Notes: a model not told the origin generated them from the sequence alone. A stretch of DNA of 64,000 nucleotides from Pelotalea chapellei (GCF_018531195.1 NZ_JAHDYS010000010.1:123396-187395); one strand, 5' to 3'. Positions 54,209-63,855 are shown, numbered from the stretch's first letter. Numbers and translations: made by a program.

Positions 54209-55204
54209 TTACCGTCCTGTCCTGTTTTCACCATGCAGAACCAACCGTTTGCTGCGTGCGGATGATAGCCCTTCAAAGCTCAGTTGTCCCCGGTATTCAT
54301 CACGGTAATAGAGCGTTGCCTGGCCAGCAGGAAGATGAACTGGAGTTGTGTTGGTCAAAGTGAATGAAAAGGAAGGTCGGGCGGTGTCTTCAATTAATAC
54401 GTTGGAGGAGCTGAGTTGATAGTCGGCCAGCTTGGAGAATTTTCCAACTGGTGTAAGACGTGGTCCTGTTGCAGACATTGTCAGAGGACCGAAAGCAGTC
54501 TTGAGAGTATATCCGCCGAAGCTTTGGGGAAGATCACCATAAAGGCTTAGCTTTGCCGTGTCACTGCCGTCAAGTCGAAGATCGTAGCGAGGGGTCCATG
54601 CAGGCTCTGTCAGTAGGTAGCTGAACCGCACACGCCCGTTTTCAGGATGAACAGTTACTTTGGCAAAGGTGTCGGCGCCGGTGCCCCGGGTGCGGATTGC
54701 CGAGATACGGCTGTCTATGCGGCGGATTTCGTGCTCTGTCCTGCGCCGTGCTGTATAGACCGATTCCAGTTGGGCGATGGCAAAGTCGGTCCCCTGGCGG
54801 ATGGACTGCATCGGGTCGGGATTTGTCTTTGTCTTGCGGGGCGCTTTGCCGCTTTGGGACTTGGCGGCTGACTTGAAAATTTCCTCGCGGGTGGAGAGCG
54901 CCTGCAGTCTGTCCTGCAGCCTGTTTTTCTGTTCAATCAGCGTATCGAACTCCTTCTCGTATTTCTTCTCCTGCCTGGTCGGTTCAATTTCTACTCGCTG
55001 GATGGCAGCTCCATTCAGGGGGGTAATGCGCAGAGAGCCGTCAATAACGTGGGGCGGAAGAGGGAGGGAAAGAGATCCCCGCGTGGCCTGGGATTCGATT
55101 TCAACAAAGGCGCCATCGGAAAAAAAGGTAACCGACTTCTTCTCTGCAGCAGATGCTGCCGAGAGGCCTGTTAGCAAAAAACAGAGGCAGAAGAGATATT
55201 TCAT
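54209..55204 (-). CDS. Exported DUF4139-like protein (MuiA-related)
   Basis: ATG55204 has GGAAAGGAA upstream and starts a signal peptide (KYLFCLCFLLTGLSAASAAE). The 331-residue protein has an N-terminal beta-rich part (VTFFSDGAFVEIESQATRGSLSLPLP), a coiled-coil region near residues 85-170, and a C-terminal DUF4139-like part (VRFSYLLTEPAWTPRYDLRLDG). It is shorter than typical MuiA-family proteins of about 500 residues. Function unknown, probably periplasmic. Confidence 0.75.
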   Translation of the reverse strand: MKYLFCLCFLLTGLSAASAAEKKSVTFFSDGAFVEIESQATRGSLSLPLPPHVIDGSLRITPLNGAAIQRVEIEPTRQEKKYEKEFDTLIEQKNRLQDRLQALSTREEIFKSAAKSQSGKAPRKTKTNPDPMQSIRQGTDFAIAQLESVYTARRRTEHEIRRIDSRISAIRTRGTGADTFAKVTVHPENGRVRFSYLLTEPAWTPRYDLRLDGSDTAKLSLYGDLPQSFGGYTLKTAFGPLTMSATGPRLTPVGKFSKLADYQLSSSNVLIEDTARPSFSFTLTNTTPVHLPAGQATLYYRDEYRGQLSFEGLSSARSKRLVLHGENRTGR

Positions 55205-55328
55205 TGAGATTCCTTTCCGGCTGAAGTTTGAAAGGCTGGTTGGCAAAACCATTCCGGCTGTTGCGCCGGTGACGTAAAAAAGGTTACACTTCAAAAGGTT
55301 TGAACTCTGGTGCGGAAGGCGGTCCGGT

Positions 55329-56852
55329 ATGGAACAGGATGTGGAAGTATCAGTCAAAGACATAGTCAATTTTTACATTAAAATCAATGATGCATCCAAG
55401 GCCAAGCGCGATTTTACCCCCTTCTCATCCAAAGATAAGCTGGCTGCTTTTGAAATAGTGCAGTCTTCCTCCGCCAGCAGCAGTTTCAAGATCGAGATCG
55501 CAAAATACTTCCTGTTTGACCTCGATCCGCGCATCCGCAGAAAAGCGGAGATGATGCTGGAAGACCTCGTGCCCGACTGGGTCTCCGATCCTGCGGAAAG
55601 CATCCTGAAGCTGCTCAAGGCGGCTGAGGACAGAGGGTCTGCCCATCGCGACACAGCCGTGAAATTCCTTTTCGGGATTGTGGATGCGAACAGCTTGAGG
55701 GATACCTTCATCACGCTGCTCAATGGCCGTAACAGGGTTCATATGGCGGAGATTCTCGCGATTCTGGAGAAATACGTCGATGACTCTGTTGACGAGCAGG
55801 AACAGGTCAAGATTTTCGATGCCTGTCTGGATATTGTTCTGTCTGATGACACGGACCAGAATATCAAATTTCATGCCTCCAACCTGTTAAGCGCCTTTTT
55901 TAAGAAAGTGGAATCCACCCGTCTGGGGCAGGTCTTGCGGCAGAAATTCATTGAGCGGCAGGTGGATAAGGCGGAAGGGGTCTATCGCTATCTCTGCAGC
56001 GGTGATGTCGGACTCAGTACCACCTTCCTGGAGGATTTGCTGAGGCCGCTTGAAGACGGAGGAAAAACCTATCAGCTGAAGATCGTCCAGTACCTGGGAT
56101 ATGTACTGGAAAAGTCAGACAATCCTGCAGAGGTTGACACTGTTCTTGATACCTATCCTGATTACTGGAATCAGAATGAACCTTCCAAAGAGGATAAGAT
56201 CAAAAGTATCTGCAACCGCATTCTGCAGGCGCTGGAAAAGTTGTGGAATGTTGTGGATGACGAGGAAGTGCGCTCGCTGATTATCCGGATAACCTATGCC
56301 CGTTATATCGACAAAAAGGAGCTGTTGGAGCAGATCAGTGCCAGGATCGAAAGAGAGGTCATTGCCGGTAATGCCCGGGAAAAAGTATCCCAGATGCTGC
56401 GCTGCTTTCTTCACCAGGGGGAAGATGATCTGCTCAAGCTTCAGGCGGCTCGCCTGCTGTTTTTCAAGCTGGGTGGCACCGAGAATCGCGCAAAAACGCT
56501 GGAACTCCTCAAGCTGCATGTTGAGAGCAAGGTTCTTAAAGGGGAGTTAAGCACCGAACTGTGCGGGATGATGCAGTCGTTGGTCAAGGAAAAGGGAGTC
56601 AGCGGCACAGCGGTTGATAAAGCCAGCTACATCAGGTTCATAGTGGCCCCGCAAAGTTTTCAGGATAAGGAGGAGCAGAAGTCCCTCCTTGCATATCTTT
56701 CTAGGCTTTGGGAAGGAGAGGGGCTGGAGAGTGCGGAGGTCAGGAAGCGGGTGCTTGATTCGTTGGCAGTGCTTTCAAATCAGCTGGTATCGGAGGAATT
56801 GCAAAAAACGGTCGTGCACCTGGAAGGCGTCATCAGGAAACGAATGCCGTAA
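55329..56852 (+). CDS. HEAT-like helical repeat protein of unknown function
   Basis: This is a 507-residue soluble protein, almost entirely predicted helix, rich in charged residues, with repeated helix-pair units (for example FKIEIAKYFLFDLDPRIRRKAEMMLEDL and FHASNLLSAFFKKVESTRLGQVL). No enzymatic motif or signal is visible. A GGAAGG site precedes ATG. It is divergent from the MuiA-like gene with 124 bp between. I do not recognise a named family. Confidence 0.75.
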   Translation: MEQDVEVSVKDIVNFYIKINDASKAKRDFTPFSSKDKLAAFEIVQSSSASSSFKIEIAKYFLFDLDPRIRRKAEMMLEDLVPDWVSDPAESILKLLKAAEDRGSAHRDTAVKFLFGIVDANSLRDTFITLLNGRNRVHMAEILAILEKYVDDSVDEQEQVKIFDACLDIVLSDDTDQNIKFHASNLLSAFFKKVESTRLGQVLRQKFIERQVDKAEGVYRYLCSGDVGLSTTFLEDLLRPLEDGGKTYQLKIVQYLGYVLEKSDNPAEVDTVLDTYPDYWNQNEPSKEDKIKSICNRILQALEKLWNVVDDEEVRSLIIRITYARYIDKKELLEQISARIEREVIAGNAREKVSQMLRCFLHQGEDDLLKLQAARLLFFKLGGTENRAKTLELLKLHVESKVLKGELSTELCGMMQSLVKEKGVSGTAVDKASYIRFIVAPQSFQDKEEQKSLLAYLSRLWEGEGLESAEVRKRVLDSLAVLSNQLVSEELQKTVVHLEGVIRKRMP

Positions 56853-57004
56853 GTGCGGTTGTAAGAAGCGCCTGGTATTCCCTATTGTTGTGATGTGTTT
56901 TGCTTTGTCTGTTGTTGATAAAAGTGATAGATTAATCACATGAACATGGCATTAGATAGAGGTGTCGTGAGGCTATGTGAGGTGTCACCAGAAAGGAGGA
57001 CGCC

Positions 57005-57484
57005 ATGAACATCATCGAATGCACCATTCGCATGAAGGAACAGGCCCGGGATCACTATCGGCAACTCGCAGACCGGGTGGCCGGGGCGGAATTACAACGC
57101 ATCTTCAGCCTGCTGGCAGCAGCGGAAGAAGAACATATACAGCGCCTGCGGGTTATCGGACAGGAAGTGGAAAGCAGTTCAACGGCAGCAGTTGATGAGG
57201 GGGCCTGCCGGTTTAACCCGGCCATTGGACTGGTTGATCCCGAGCTGGAATTGGAAAATGATCCCGATGCCTATCGTCATGTCCTCAAAGAGGAAGAAGA
57301 TACCATCGGTTTTTTGGAACAGGTCAGAAGCCAGACCGACAACGAGCAGACACGATGGCTCTGTGGCATGCTTGCGGAGAAGGAACGCGAGCACTTGACG
57401 ATGCTTGCAAACATCTACTCATTTGTGGAAGAGCCGCGGACCTATCTGGAATGGGGAGAATTCGGTAACCTCAAAGGCTTGTGA
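57005..57484 (+). CDS. Ferritin-like/rubrerythrin-type diiron protein
   Basis: This is a 159-residue four-helix bundle protein. The metal-ligand ExxH pairs are EEEH (about residues 39-42) and EREH (about 128-131), with further Glu residues in MKEQARDHY and KEEEDTIGFLE. No rubredoxin domain is present. A strong AGAAAGGAGG site precedes ATG. It probably handles iron or peroxide under anaerobic conditions (family knowledge). Confidence 0.87.
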   Translation: MNIIECTIRMKEQARDHYRQLADRVAGAELQRIFSLLAAAEEEHIQRLRVIGQEVESSSTAAVDEGACRFNPAIGLVDPELELENDPDAYRHVLKEEEDTIGFLEQVRSQTDNEQTRWLCGMLAEKEREHLTMLANIYSFVEEPRTYLEWGEFGNLKGL

Positions 57485-57509
57485 TTCTTTGTAATGAAAG
57501 GAGAATGTC

Positions 57510-57725
57510 ATGACAGCCAACAGCTTTGACAGTGTATGTTACAGGACTGAACAGCGCGAAGAGCAAGTCGCCTTGCGCAATTTGAAAAACGGAGAGATCG
57601 GGTATTCTTTTGGATGCACCCATGCTGGTGAAACAATTCAGGTACGGTTATTAAATGGGGAGATGGATTCCTGGAACCGGTTTGATTGTATAGAGGACTC
57701 GGTAACTGAGCCAACGGTGCATTAA
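57510..57725 (+). CDS. Small hypothetical protein
   Basis: This 71-residue protein has three cysteines (VCYRT, FGCTH, FDCIE) and no signal or membrane segment. AAAGGAG precedes the ATG at the right distance. It follows the ferritin-like gene by 25 bp and is followed by a terminator, so the two form a small operon. Family not recognised. Confidence 0.75.
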   Translation: MTANSFDSVCYRTEQREEQVALRNLKNGEIGYSFGCTHAGETIQVRLLNGEMDSWNRFDCIEDSVTEPTVH

Positions 57726-57758
57726 GCTATTGTGCGAGACAGAAAATATTTTTAAAAA

Positions 57759-57797
57759 CAGAGAAGGCCGCTCGGATCAACCGGGCGGCCTTCTCTG
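57759..57797 (+). terminator. Terminator after ferritin-like operon
   Basis: A 17-bp stem (CAGAGAAGGCCGCTCGG with CCGGGCGGCCTTCTCTG, one wobble) surrounds a 5-nt loop. The distal side is T-rich but has no long T-run. Confidence 0.8.
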
Positions 57798-57901
57798 TTG
57801 ATGCAATTCGAATCTCTTCTATACTCCTTGTGCAGGTGACATTGGACGATTCATTCATTCAACGACATGGTTTCACTGAAAATGGCAAAAGGAGAGAAGC
57901 A

Positions 57902-58294
57902 ATGCTGAAACGTACCCTGCTAACCGGTTTGCTTGCGGCAATCACGGCATGCCTTCTTGTCGGATGTAACCAGGAAACTCGTTACGGTCAGGAAGTCGGT
58001 CGTGCCGCTCCTGTTTCCCAGTCGGCTGCAACCGCTGGCGAGCGATTCAGCGCCGGCGAACGCCTGTTCAGCCAATACTGCTCACCATGCCATCCCGACG
58101 GGGGTAATGTCTCAGACCCTCGGAAGTCGCTACGCAGTTCGGATCTGAAGGCCAATCATATAACCAGGCCGCAGGACATTGTCAGGATCATGCGCAACCC
58201 CGGTTCCAGAATGATGCGTTTTGATGTGACGACCATTTCCGACGCCGATGCCACAGCGATAGCCGAATATATAATGACCAGCTTCAAGAATTGA
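57902..58294 (+). CDS. Small monoheme c-type cytochrome lipoprotein
   Basis: ATG57902 has AAAGGAGAG upstream. The 130-residue product has a lipobox (ACLLVGC, about residues 16-22) and one CxxCH (CSPCH). The fold of a class I cytochrome c is seen (FSAGERLFSQYCSPCHPDGG, distal Met probably in SRMMRFD). It is probably anchored to the periplasmic side of a membrane and may shuttle electrons, possibly from the hydrogenase nearby (inference). Confidence 0.88.
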   Translation: MLKRTLLTGLLAAITACLLVGCNQETRYGQEVGRAAPVSQSAATAGERFSAGERLFSQYCSPCHPDGGNVSDPRKSLRSSDLKANHITRPQDIVRIMRNPGSRMMRFDVTTISDADATAIAEYIMTSFKN

Positions 58295-58330
58295 TCATCT
58301 GCCAGTGTTTCCGGTAGAGGAGGGAAATGT

Positions 58331-58852
58331 ATGGAGAGCCCCGCTGCTCCCAAAGTTTTGGTGCTTGGTATCGGAAATCTGGTGATGAGTGATGACGGAA
58401 TCGGCGTAAAGGTCGTTCAGAGGCTTCAACGTGAATTCCGCCTGCCCGATCGGGTTGAGATCATGGATGGCGGCACGTTGGGCCTGGATATTCTGCCCCG
58501 CCTCGAAGGCATCGAACAGTTGATCGTGGTTGACGCTGTGGAAACCGGTCGGCCCCCCGGCACCCTGGTGCGCCTGTCGGGCGACGAGATTCCGCTGGCA
58601 TTGGAGACGAGGCTCTCTCCCCACCAGATGGGGCTCAAGGATCTGCTCGCGGTATCTCACCTGATGGGACATTCTCCTCGCGAGATGATCCTTGTGGGGA
58701 TTCAGCCGGGCAGCATCGAGATGGGTACGGAATTGACTCCGGAGGTGGAGCTCCATGTGGAGACCATGATGGCCGCTGTTCTGGAGGAACTAAAGAGGTG
58801 TGGGATAGAGGTGACGCCAAAGGAACAGCAAATAACACTTGGGCCCCTTTAA
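58331..58852 (+). CDS. hyaD: [NiFe] hydrogenase maturation endopeptidase
   Basis: This is a 173-residue protein of the HyaD/HybD family. The nickel-binding residues are in VLGIGNLVMSDDGIGVKVV (Asp/Glu), VVDAVETG (Asp) and SPHQMGLKDLL (His). It removes the C-terminal tail of the large subunit after nickel insertion. The large subunit at 59626-61323 still carries such a tail (15 residues after the last His). The gene is convergent with the hydrogenase operon. Confidence 0.92.
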   Translation: MESPAAPKVLVLGIGNLVMSDDGIGVKVVQRLQREFRLPDRVEIMDGGTLGLDILPRLEGIEQLIVVDAVETGRPPGTLVRLSGDEIPLALETRLSPHQMGLKDLLAVSHLMGHSPREMILVGIQPGSIEMGTELTPEVELHVETMMAAVLEELKRCGIEVTPKEQQITLGPL

Positions 58853-58860
58853 AAAAGGGG
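58844..58860. terminator. Weak hairpin between convergent genes
   Basis: CCCCTTT and AAAGGGG flank a short A-run. It lies at the end of the hyaD gene and downstream of the hydrogenase operon. Termination in either direction is possible but not strongly supported. Confidence 0.35.
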
Positions 58861-58928
58861 GATTCAAGAGGTTCTCCATCTAAAGAAAAGATTGGGATGA
58901 TGAGCGGGATTTGATTTTGAACCTTCGC

Positions 58929-59612
58929 CTACTCATCCTCCTTTTTTAACGTGAATTTGTACCCGCTGAAAATACTGGAAATCTCAGCGCCATGTTCCTT
59001 GATATCCATCAACCACGCGCTGTAGACGTGATTGATCACAAAACCGAGCAGCAGCCACGGCAGCGAGTGGTGAAGAAGATGTAGCGTCGGAGTGTTGAAC
59101 AGGGCGTACATGAATCCCAGTGAGCGATGCATCAGCCCTCCGGGGGCATGTTGCGCATACATGGCGAAGCCGGTCAGGATCATGACGATATAGATGCAGA
59201 AGACCAAAAAATAGGCTGTGGCAGCGAGTGGGTTGTGGCCGATCGTTTCCGGCACCTGATGGCTCATGAACAGGTAATAACGGAACATGTCCCGCAACTT
59301 GGCGCGACCGCGTGCCGTCAACATGGGGAAGTACTCCCGCCAGCCGGCGTAGCGGTTGCCGATCAGCAGCCATATCATTCGCGAGACGACACTGACGGTA
59401 AACAGATAGCCAATTGCAAAGTGGAGGAAGCGGACCCAGCCCATCGCAAAATCCGATGCGGAATGCGCCACAGAAAAGGGATGGGCGATAAAGGCGCCTG
59501 TGGCGGTCAGGGTGACAATCGAGAACACGTTTATCCAGTGACACCAGCGAACCGGCAGTTCCCAGATATAGCGCTTCAGTTTGCAGTGTTCGTGTACCTG
59601 AGTCCTGGTCAT
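58929..59612 (-). CDS. hyaC: Ni/Fe-hydrogenase b-type cytochrome subunit
   Basis: This is a 227-residue membrane protein with four helices and His residues suitable for two hemes b (WCHWINVFSIV, FLHFAIGYLF, SHQVPETIGH, LLHHSLPWLL). It accepts electrons from the hydrogenase small subunit and passes them to quinone. It is the last gene of the operon, 13 bp after the large subunit. Confidence 0.92.
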   Translation of the reverse strand: MTRTQVHEHCKLKRYIWELPVRWCHWINVFSIVTLTATGAFIAHPFSVAHSASDFAMGWVRFLHFAIGYLFTVSVVSRMIWLLIGNRYAGWREYFPMLTARGRAKLRDMFRYYLFMSHQVPETIGHNPLAATAYFLVFCIYIVMILTGFAMYAQHAPGGLMHRSLGFMYALFNTPTLHLLHHSLPWLLLGFVINHVYSAWLMDIKEHGAEISSIFSGYKFTLKKEDE

Positions 59613-59625
59613 GGTGCCTCCTGGC

Positions 59626-61323
59626 TCAGCAAACCTTTACTTTGACCATTTCGTTGCCGGCGACATCCGTCACATGCACGGCGCAGGCAAGGCACGGGTC
59701 GAAGGAATGGACAGTGCGCAGGATCTCCAGCGGCTTGTCGGGATCGGCCAGGGGAGTTCCCACCAGGGCGGACTCGTAGGGGCCGCGCTGCCCCTTGGCG
59801 TCACGGGGCGAGGCATTCCAGGTGGAAGGTACGACTGCCTGATAATTGAAGATGGCTTTATCCTTGATCCTGATCCAGTGTCCAAGAGCACCCCTGGGCG
59901 CCTCGTGCCAACCGTAACCCGAGGCTTCTGCCGGCCATTCAGAAGGGTCCCACAGCGTGTTGGCATGGATGCGGTAATCGCCCTTGGAGATATTGCCGAT
60001 CAGTTCATCCAGCCACTTGGGTGTCTGGCGGGCGTTCAGCAGGCAGTCTATGCCACGAGCTCCGGTCCTGCCCAGGGTTGAGAAAAGCGCCTCCGGTCCC
60101 ACTCCCAGCTTTCCCAGCACCATGTCGACCGCCTCTTTGGCCTCCTTGTGACCGGATGCGTAAGCTACCAGCACGCGCGCCAGCGGTCCGACCTCCATCG
60201 GCTGCTCGTTGTAGCGCGGCGCCTTGACCCAGGAATATTTCTTGTCGGTTTCCAGGAACTGATAGGGTGGCTTGGGGCCGGTGTAATGCGGCTCCGACTC
60301 GCCGTTCCAGGGATGAAGTCCCTTGCCTTGCCCTTCCATATAGTCGTACCAGGAGTGGTCAACGTACTCGGCAATCTTTTTCTGATCCACCGGCAGCACC
60401 TTGGTAATATCCTTGTTCACGATCACCCCGGACGGAAACCACTGGTTGCCGCCCGCGTCGGTGAACTCGCCATAGCACAGGAAATTGCCCTCGCCACCAC
60501 CGATGGCGGCCCAGTCCTTGTAGTATGAAGCTACTGCCAGCAAATCCGGGATATAGACGTTTTCCACGAAATCCTGGGCCTTTTTCAGCAGCCGCTTGAT
60601 TTCGATCAGTTTGTCGGCGTTGAGTGCATTCTGGGAATCCGGGTCAATTGGAATTGCCATGCCCCCCACCAGAAAAGTCTGAGGATGGGGATTTTTGCTC
60701 CCCAGGATGGCGTGAATCTTGATGACATCCTTCTGCCACTCCAGTGCCTCCAGATAATGGGCGGCGGCCATCAGATTCGCCTCGGGCGGCAGCCTGTAGG
60801 CGGGATGTCCCCAGTAGGCATTGGCGAACGGACCCAGACGGCCCGAAGCGACGAAAGCTTTGAACCTGTCCTGTACCTCTTTGAAATAGGTTGCGGAGTT
60901 GTTGGGCCAGTCCGAGATGGAGGAGGCAAGTTTTGAAGAAGCGCCCGGGTCGGCCTTGAGAGCAGAGGTGATATCGACCCAATCCAGGGCGTGCAGATGA
61001 TAGAAGTGGATCACATGGTCCTGCACATTCTGGATGCCGATGATGATATTGCGGATCAGCTGAGCGTTTGGTGGAATTTTGATCTTGAGAGCATTCTCCA
61101 CGGCGCGGATGGAGGCGATGGAGTGCACTGTGGTGCAGACACCACAGAAACGTTGGGTCCAGTACCAGGCATCGCGTGGATCACGCCCCTTGAGAATCTT
61201 CTCGATGCCCCGAAACATGGTGCTGGAGCTCCATGCATCGGTAATCCTGCCCCCATCCACCTGGGCCTCGATGCGCAGGTGTCCTTCGATTCTGGTAATC
61301 GGGTCAATAACGATCCTGGCCAT
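59626..61323 (-). CDS. hyaB: [NiFe] hydrogenase large subunit
   Basis: This is a 565-residue subunit. The N-terminal RFCGVCTTVHS (Cys60, Cys63) and C-terminal DPCLACAVH (Cys544, Cys547) ligate the NiFe site. Fifteen residues after His550 are a cleavable tail. Together with the Tat-type small subunit and the b-type cytochrome, this is a membrane-bound, periplasm-facing group 1 uptake enzyme. It begins three bases after the small-subunit stop. Confidence 0.95.
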   Translation of the reverse strand: MARIVIDPITRIEGHLRIEAQVDGGRITDAWSSSTMFRGIEKILKGRDPRDAWYWTQRFCGVCTTVHSIASIRAVENALKIKIPPNAQLIRNIIIGIQNVQDHVIHFYHLHALDWVDITSALKADPGASSKLASSISDWPNNSATYFKEVQDRFKAFVASGRLGPFANAYWGHPAYRLPPEANLMAAAHYLEALEWQKDVIKIHAILGSKNPHPQTFLVGGMAIPIDPDSQNALNADKLIEIKRLLKKAQDFVENVYIPDLLAVASYYKDWAAIGGGEGNFLCYGEFTDAGGNQWFPSGVIVNKDITKVLPVDQKKIAEYVDHSWYDYMEGQGKGLHPWNGESEPHYTGPKPPYQFLETDKKYSWVKAPRYNEQPMEVGPLARVLVAYASGHKEAKEAVDMVLGKLGVGPEALFSTLGRTGARGIDCLLNARQTPKWLDELIGNISKGDYRIHANTLWDPSEWPAEASGYGWHEAPRGALGHWIRIKDKAIFNYQAVVPSTWNASPRDAKGQRGPYESALVGTPLADPDKPLEILRTVHSFDPCLACAVHVTDVAGNEMVKVKVC

Positions 61324-61326
61324 GTC

Positions 61327-62469
61327 TTATCCTTCCCTGGTGGTATCGCCAGGTTCCCGGTCCTTGTTTATCGCCATTATTGCACCATGAACAGCAAACG
61401 CTGCGGCAGTGCCGACAGCCAGCCCGATTCCGATCTTGTCGGCCATGGCCTCAATGCCAAAGCCGTGCACTTCGGGCAGTCGTTTGTACATTGGGCCCAT
61501 GCTGTCCCAGAAAGCCGGTTCAGAACAACCGACACAGCCGTGGCCAGAACCAACTGGCCAACCTGTTTTTTCATTGTAGCGCTGGCTGGGGCAGTTATGG
61601 AAGGTTAGCGGCCCCTTGCACCCCATCTTGTAGAGGCAAAATCCCTTGCGATGTCCATCGTCGCCCCACTGCTCCACATATTGTCCGGCATCGAAATGCG
61701 GCCTGCGTTCGCAGTTGTCATGGATACGTTTGCCGTAAGCGAATAACGGCCGGCCAAAGGCATCCAGGGCAGGAATCTTGCCGAATACCAGGTAGTGTAC
61801 GATAGTGGCGGTCAGGTTGTCGGCATTGACCGGACAGCCGGGCAGATTGATGACAGTGGCGCCGGGAACAGCCTCCTTGACGCTCACCGCGCCGGTCGGG
61901 TTGGGCACGGCTGCCGGAATGCCGCCGTAGGCCGCGCATGTTCCAACAGCAATGGTGGCCGCTGCACCGCCGCAGACCTTACGTGCAAGATCGAGGAATG
62001 ACTTCCCCCCCACGCAGCCGTAGACGCCGCCATCTTTCATGGGAATGGAACCTTCAACCACGCAGATATATTTACCCTTATAATCGGTGATGCTCTTATC
62101 CAGAGCAGCTTCGGCCTGGTGGCCGGCCGCGGCCATGATGGTTTCATGATAATCCACAGAGAGGATATCCAGCACGATCTCAGCTGCAGTCGGATTCGCT
62201 GCTCGCAGCAAAGCCTCTGTATTGCCGGCGCAGTCCTGGAACTCCAGCCAGACCAGCGGCGGGCGCTTGATTTCATCCAGCGCCTCGGCCACTTTTGGGG
62301 CAAAGGAGACAGGCAGCGAGAGCGCCGCTGTCACAGCAGAGCAGAACTTGAGAAAATCGCGTCGCGATACTCCACGTTGCCTGAGATCCTCACCAACCGA
62401 GTACTCCCGAGACTCATCTGATACATGCTTTTTGCCATTGCGTGTCGCGCTGCCATTTTGTTTGCTCAT
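61327..62469 (-). CDS. hyaA: [NiFe] hydrogenase small subunit, Tat-exported
   Basis: This is a 380-residue protein. A Tat signal with VSRRDFLKF is at residues 34-42. Ligands for medial and distal clusters are seen (HDNCE, CLYKMGC, NCPS, CVGCSE), as are two proximal ones (GTCAAYGG, GCPVNADN). The first proximal motif reads C80-A-G-N83 where the common form is CxGC, so the second Cys is Asn. The codon AAT was checked in the sequence. A C-terminal hydrophobic helix (GLAVGTAAAFAVHGAIMAI) anchors it. Confidence 0.93.
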   Translation of the reverse strand: MSKQNGSATRNGKKHVSDESREYSVGEDLRQRGVSRRDFLKFCSAVTAALSLPVSFAPKVAEALDEIKRPPLVWLEFQDCAGNTEALLRAANPTAAEIVLDILSVDYHETIMAAAGHQAEAALDKSITDYKGKYICVVEGSIPMKDGGVYGCVGGKSFLDLARKVCGGAAATIAVGTCAAYGGIPAAVPNPTGAVSVKEAVPGATVINLPGCPVNADNLTATIVHYLVFGKIPALDAFGRPLFAYGKRIHDNCERRPHFDAGQYVEQWGDDGHRKGFCLYKMGCKGPLTFHNCPSQRYNEKTGWPVGSGHGCVGCSEPAFWDSMGPMYKRLPEVHGFGIEAMADKIGIGLAVGTAAAFAVHGAIMAINKDREPGDTTREG

Positions 62470-62726
62470 ATCAAGCTCTCCGCATATGGGGTGCTGAAAA
62501 GATCAAACTCCGCGATTGTTTGGGTTCCACGATCCTCGAAAACACCGTTTAATTATCGTTTTTTTACTTCGTTATTTAAATGGTAGTCCAAGATCTCAAT
62601 AGTGCAATAGCTGTACTAGTTTATATGGGTGACCACGTGTTCATGGAACATACTACTGATGTTTTGTTTACGAATGCCGATTGCACTGCGTTAGTGTCCG
62701 AGTATCAGAATCTTTCGAGAAAACGA
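62470..62726. other. Intergenic region upstream of hydrogenase operon
   Basis: Between the mnmA terminator and the hydrogenase start I see no gene. I found no -24/-12 promoter. Confidence 0.4.
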
Positions 62727-62756
62727 AAAAAACCTCCGACTCATGTCGGAGGTTTT
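62727..62756 (-). terminator. Intrinsic terminator after mnmA
   Basis: AAAACCTCCGAC and GTCGGAGGTTTT pair over 12 bp with a 5-nt loop. Read on the reverse strand it ends in a T-run. It lies 44 bp beyond the mnmA stop. Confidence 0.88.
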
Positions 62757-62799
62757 AAATTTGATCGGGTCCAAATGGACCTTGTGGGAAGAAAAATTT

Positions 62800-63855
62800 T
62801 TACGGAGTCAGTTTTGTCACGATCCTGCCGCCACCCAGTACCGCATCTCCCTGATAGAAAACAAGCGCCTGGCCCGGCGTCACCGCCTTCTGGGGTTCAT
62901 CGAACACAACCTCGCACCTGTCCCCTTCCAGTATCTTAGCCCGGCATGGGACTGGCTGGTGGCGATAACGGATTTTGCAGGTGGTAGCAAATTCATCGGC
63001 AGGGGGGGGATTGATCCAGCTGATTTCTTCTGCAATCAGCCCTGTGGCAAGAACATTTGCTGCCTCCCCTACAATCACGGCGTTTCGTTTTACATCAATC
63101 TCAACTACGAACAGCGGCTCGCTCCAGGAAATGCCCAACCCTTTGCGCTGGCCGATAGTATAGCGGTGAGTGCCCCGATGGCGCCCCACAACAGTTCCAC
63201 TGACGTGGATGATCTCTCCGGGAGGGTTGTTTACTTCGCCGCTCGCTTCCAGAAAGGCGATGTAATCATCGTTGGGGATGAAGCAGACCTCCTGGCTGTC
63301 GCTTTTTTCCGCAACCGGCAGGCCCAACTCCCGCGCCATGCGGCGCACTTCATCCTTGCTTTCCACTTCGCCGAGCGGAAAAACGAGCTGTGCCAGACGC
63401 TCCTGGGAGAGGGTGTACAGGAAATAGGACTGGTCCTTGCGGATGTTGCGCGCAGTTCGCAGATGGCAAGTCCCGTCAGGATCGCTGGTTTTGCGGACAT
63501 AATGACCGGTGGCCAGAAGCTCGGCGCCCAGGTCTCGTGCGCTATCCAGCAACAAACCGAATTTGATATAGCGGTTGCAGCGAACGCACGGATTGGGAGT
63601 CTGGCCGGTACAGTACTCGTTGATGAAGTCATTTATGATCAGGTCGCGGAAGCCTGGTTCGTAATTGACCACATGGTGGGGGATGCCGAGGTGCGCAGCC
63701 ACAACAGCTGCATCGTGGACAGCCGAGCCGGCTCCGGTGATACGTGGTTCGAAGAGCCGCATAGTAATGCCGATGACCTCATGCCCCTGCTGCTTAAGCA
63801 AGGCCGCAGTAACTGATGAATCAACTCCGCCGCTCATGGCAACTGCTATTTTCAT
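62800..63855 (-). CDS. mnmA: tRNA-specific 2-thiouridylase
   Basis: This is a 351-residue enzyme that makes s2U34 in tRNA-Lys, -Glu and -Gln. It has the PP-loop AVAMSGGVDSSVTAALL, the catalytic cysteines in GQTPNPCVRCN and SQEVCFIP, and the TIGQRKGLGIS segment. Length is standard. It probably has its own promoter to the right, near a repeat element at 63881-63970. Confidence 0.96.
   Translation of the reverse strand: MKIAVAMSGGVDSSVTAALLKQQGHEVIGITMRLFEPRITGAGSAVHDAAVVAAHLGIPHHVVNYEPGFRDLIINDFINEYCTGQTPNPCVRCNRYIKFGLLLDSARDLGAELLATGHYVRKTSDPDGTCHLRTARNIRKDQSYFLYTLSQERLAQLVFPLGEVESKDEVRRMARELGLPVAEKSDSQEVCFIPNDDYIAFLEASGEVNNPPGEIIHVSGTVVGRHRGTHRYTIGQRKGLGISWSEPLFVVEIDVKRNAVIVGEAANVLATGLIAEEISWINPPPADEFATTCKIRYRHQPVPCRAKILEGDRCEVVFDEPQKAVTPGQALVFYQGDAVLGGGRIVTKLTP

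Noticed and set aside
62743..63816. 357-codon forward frame opposite mnmA
   Set aside because: It overlaps the whole mnmA gene, which is certain by motif; the frame has no recognisable features.
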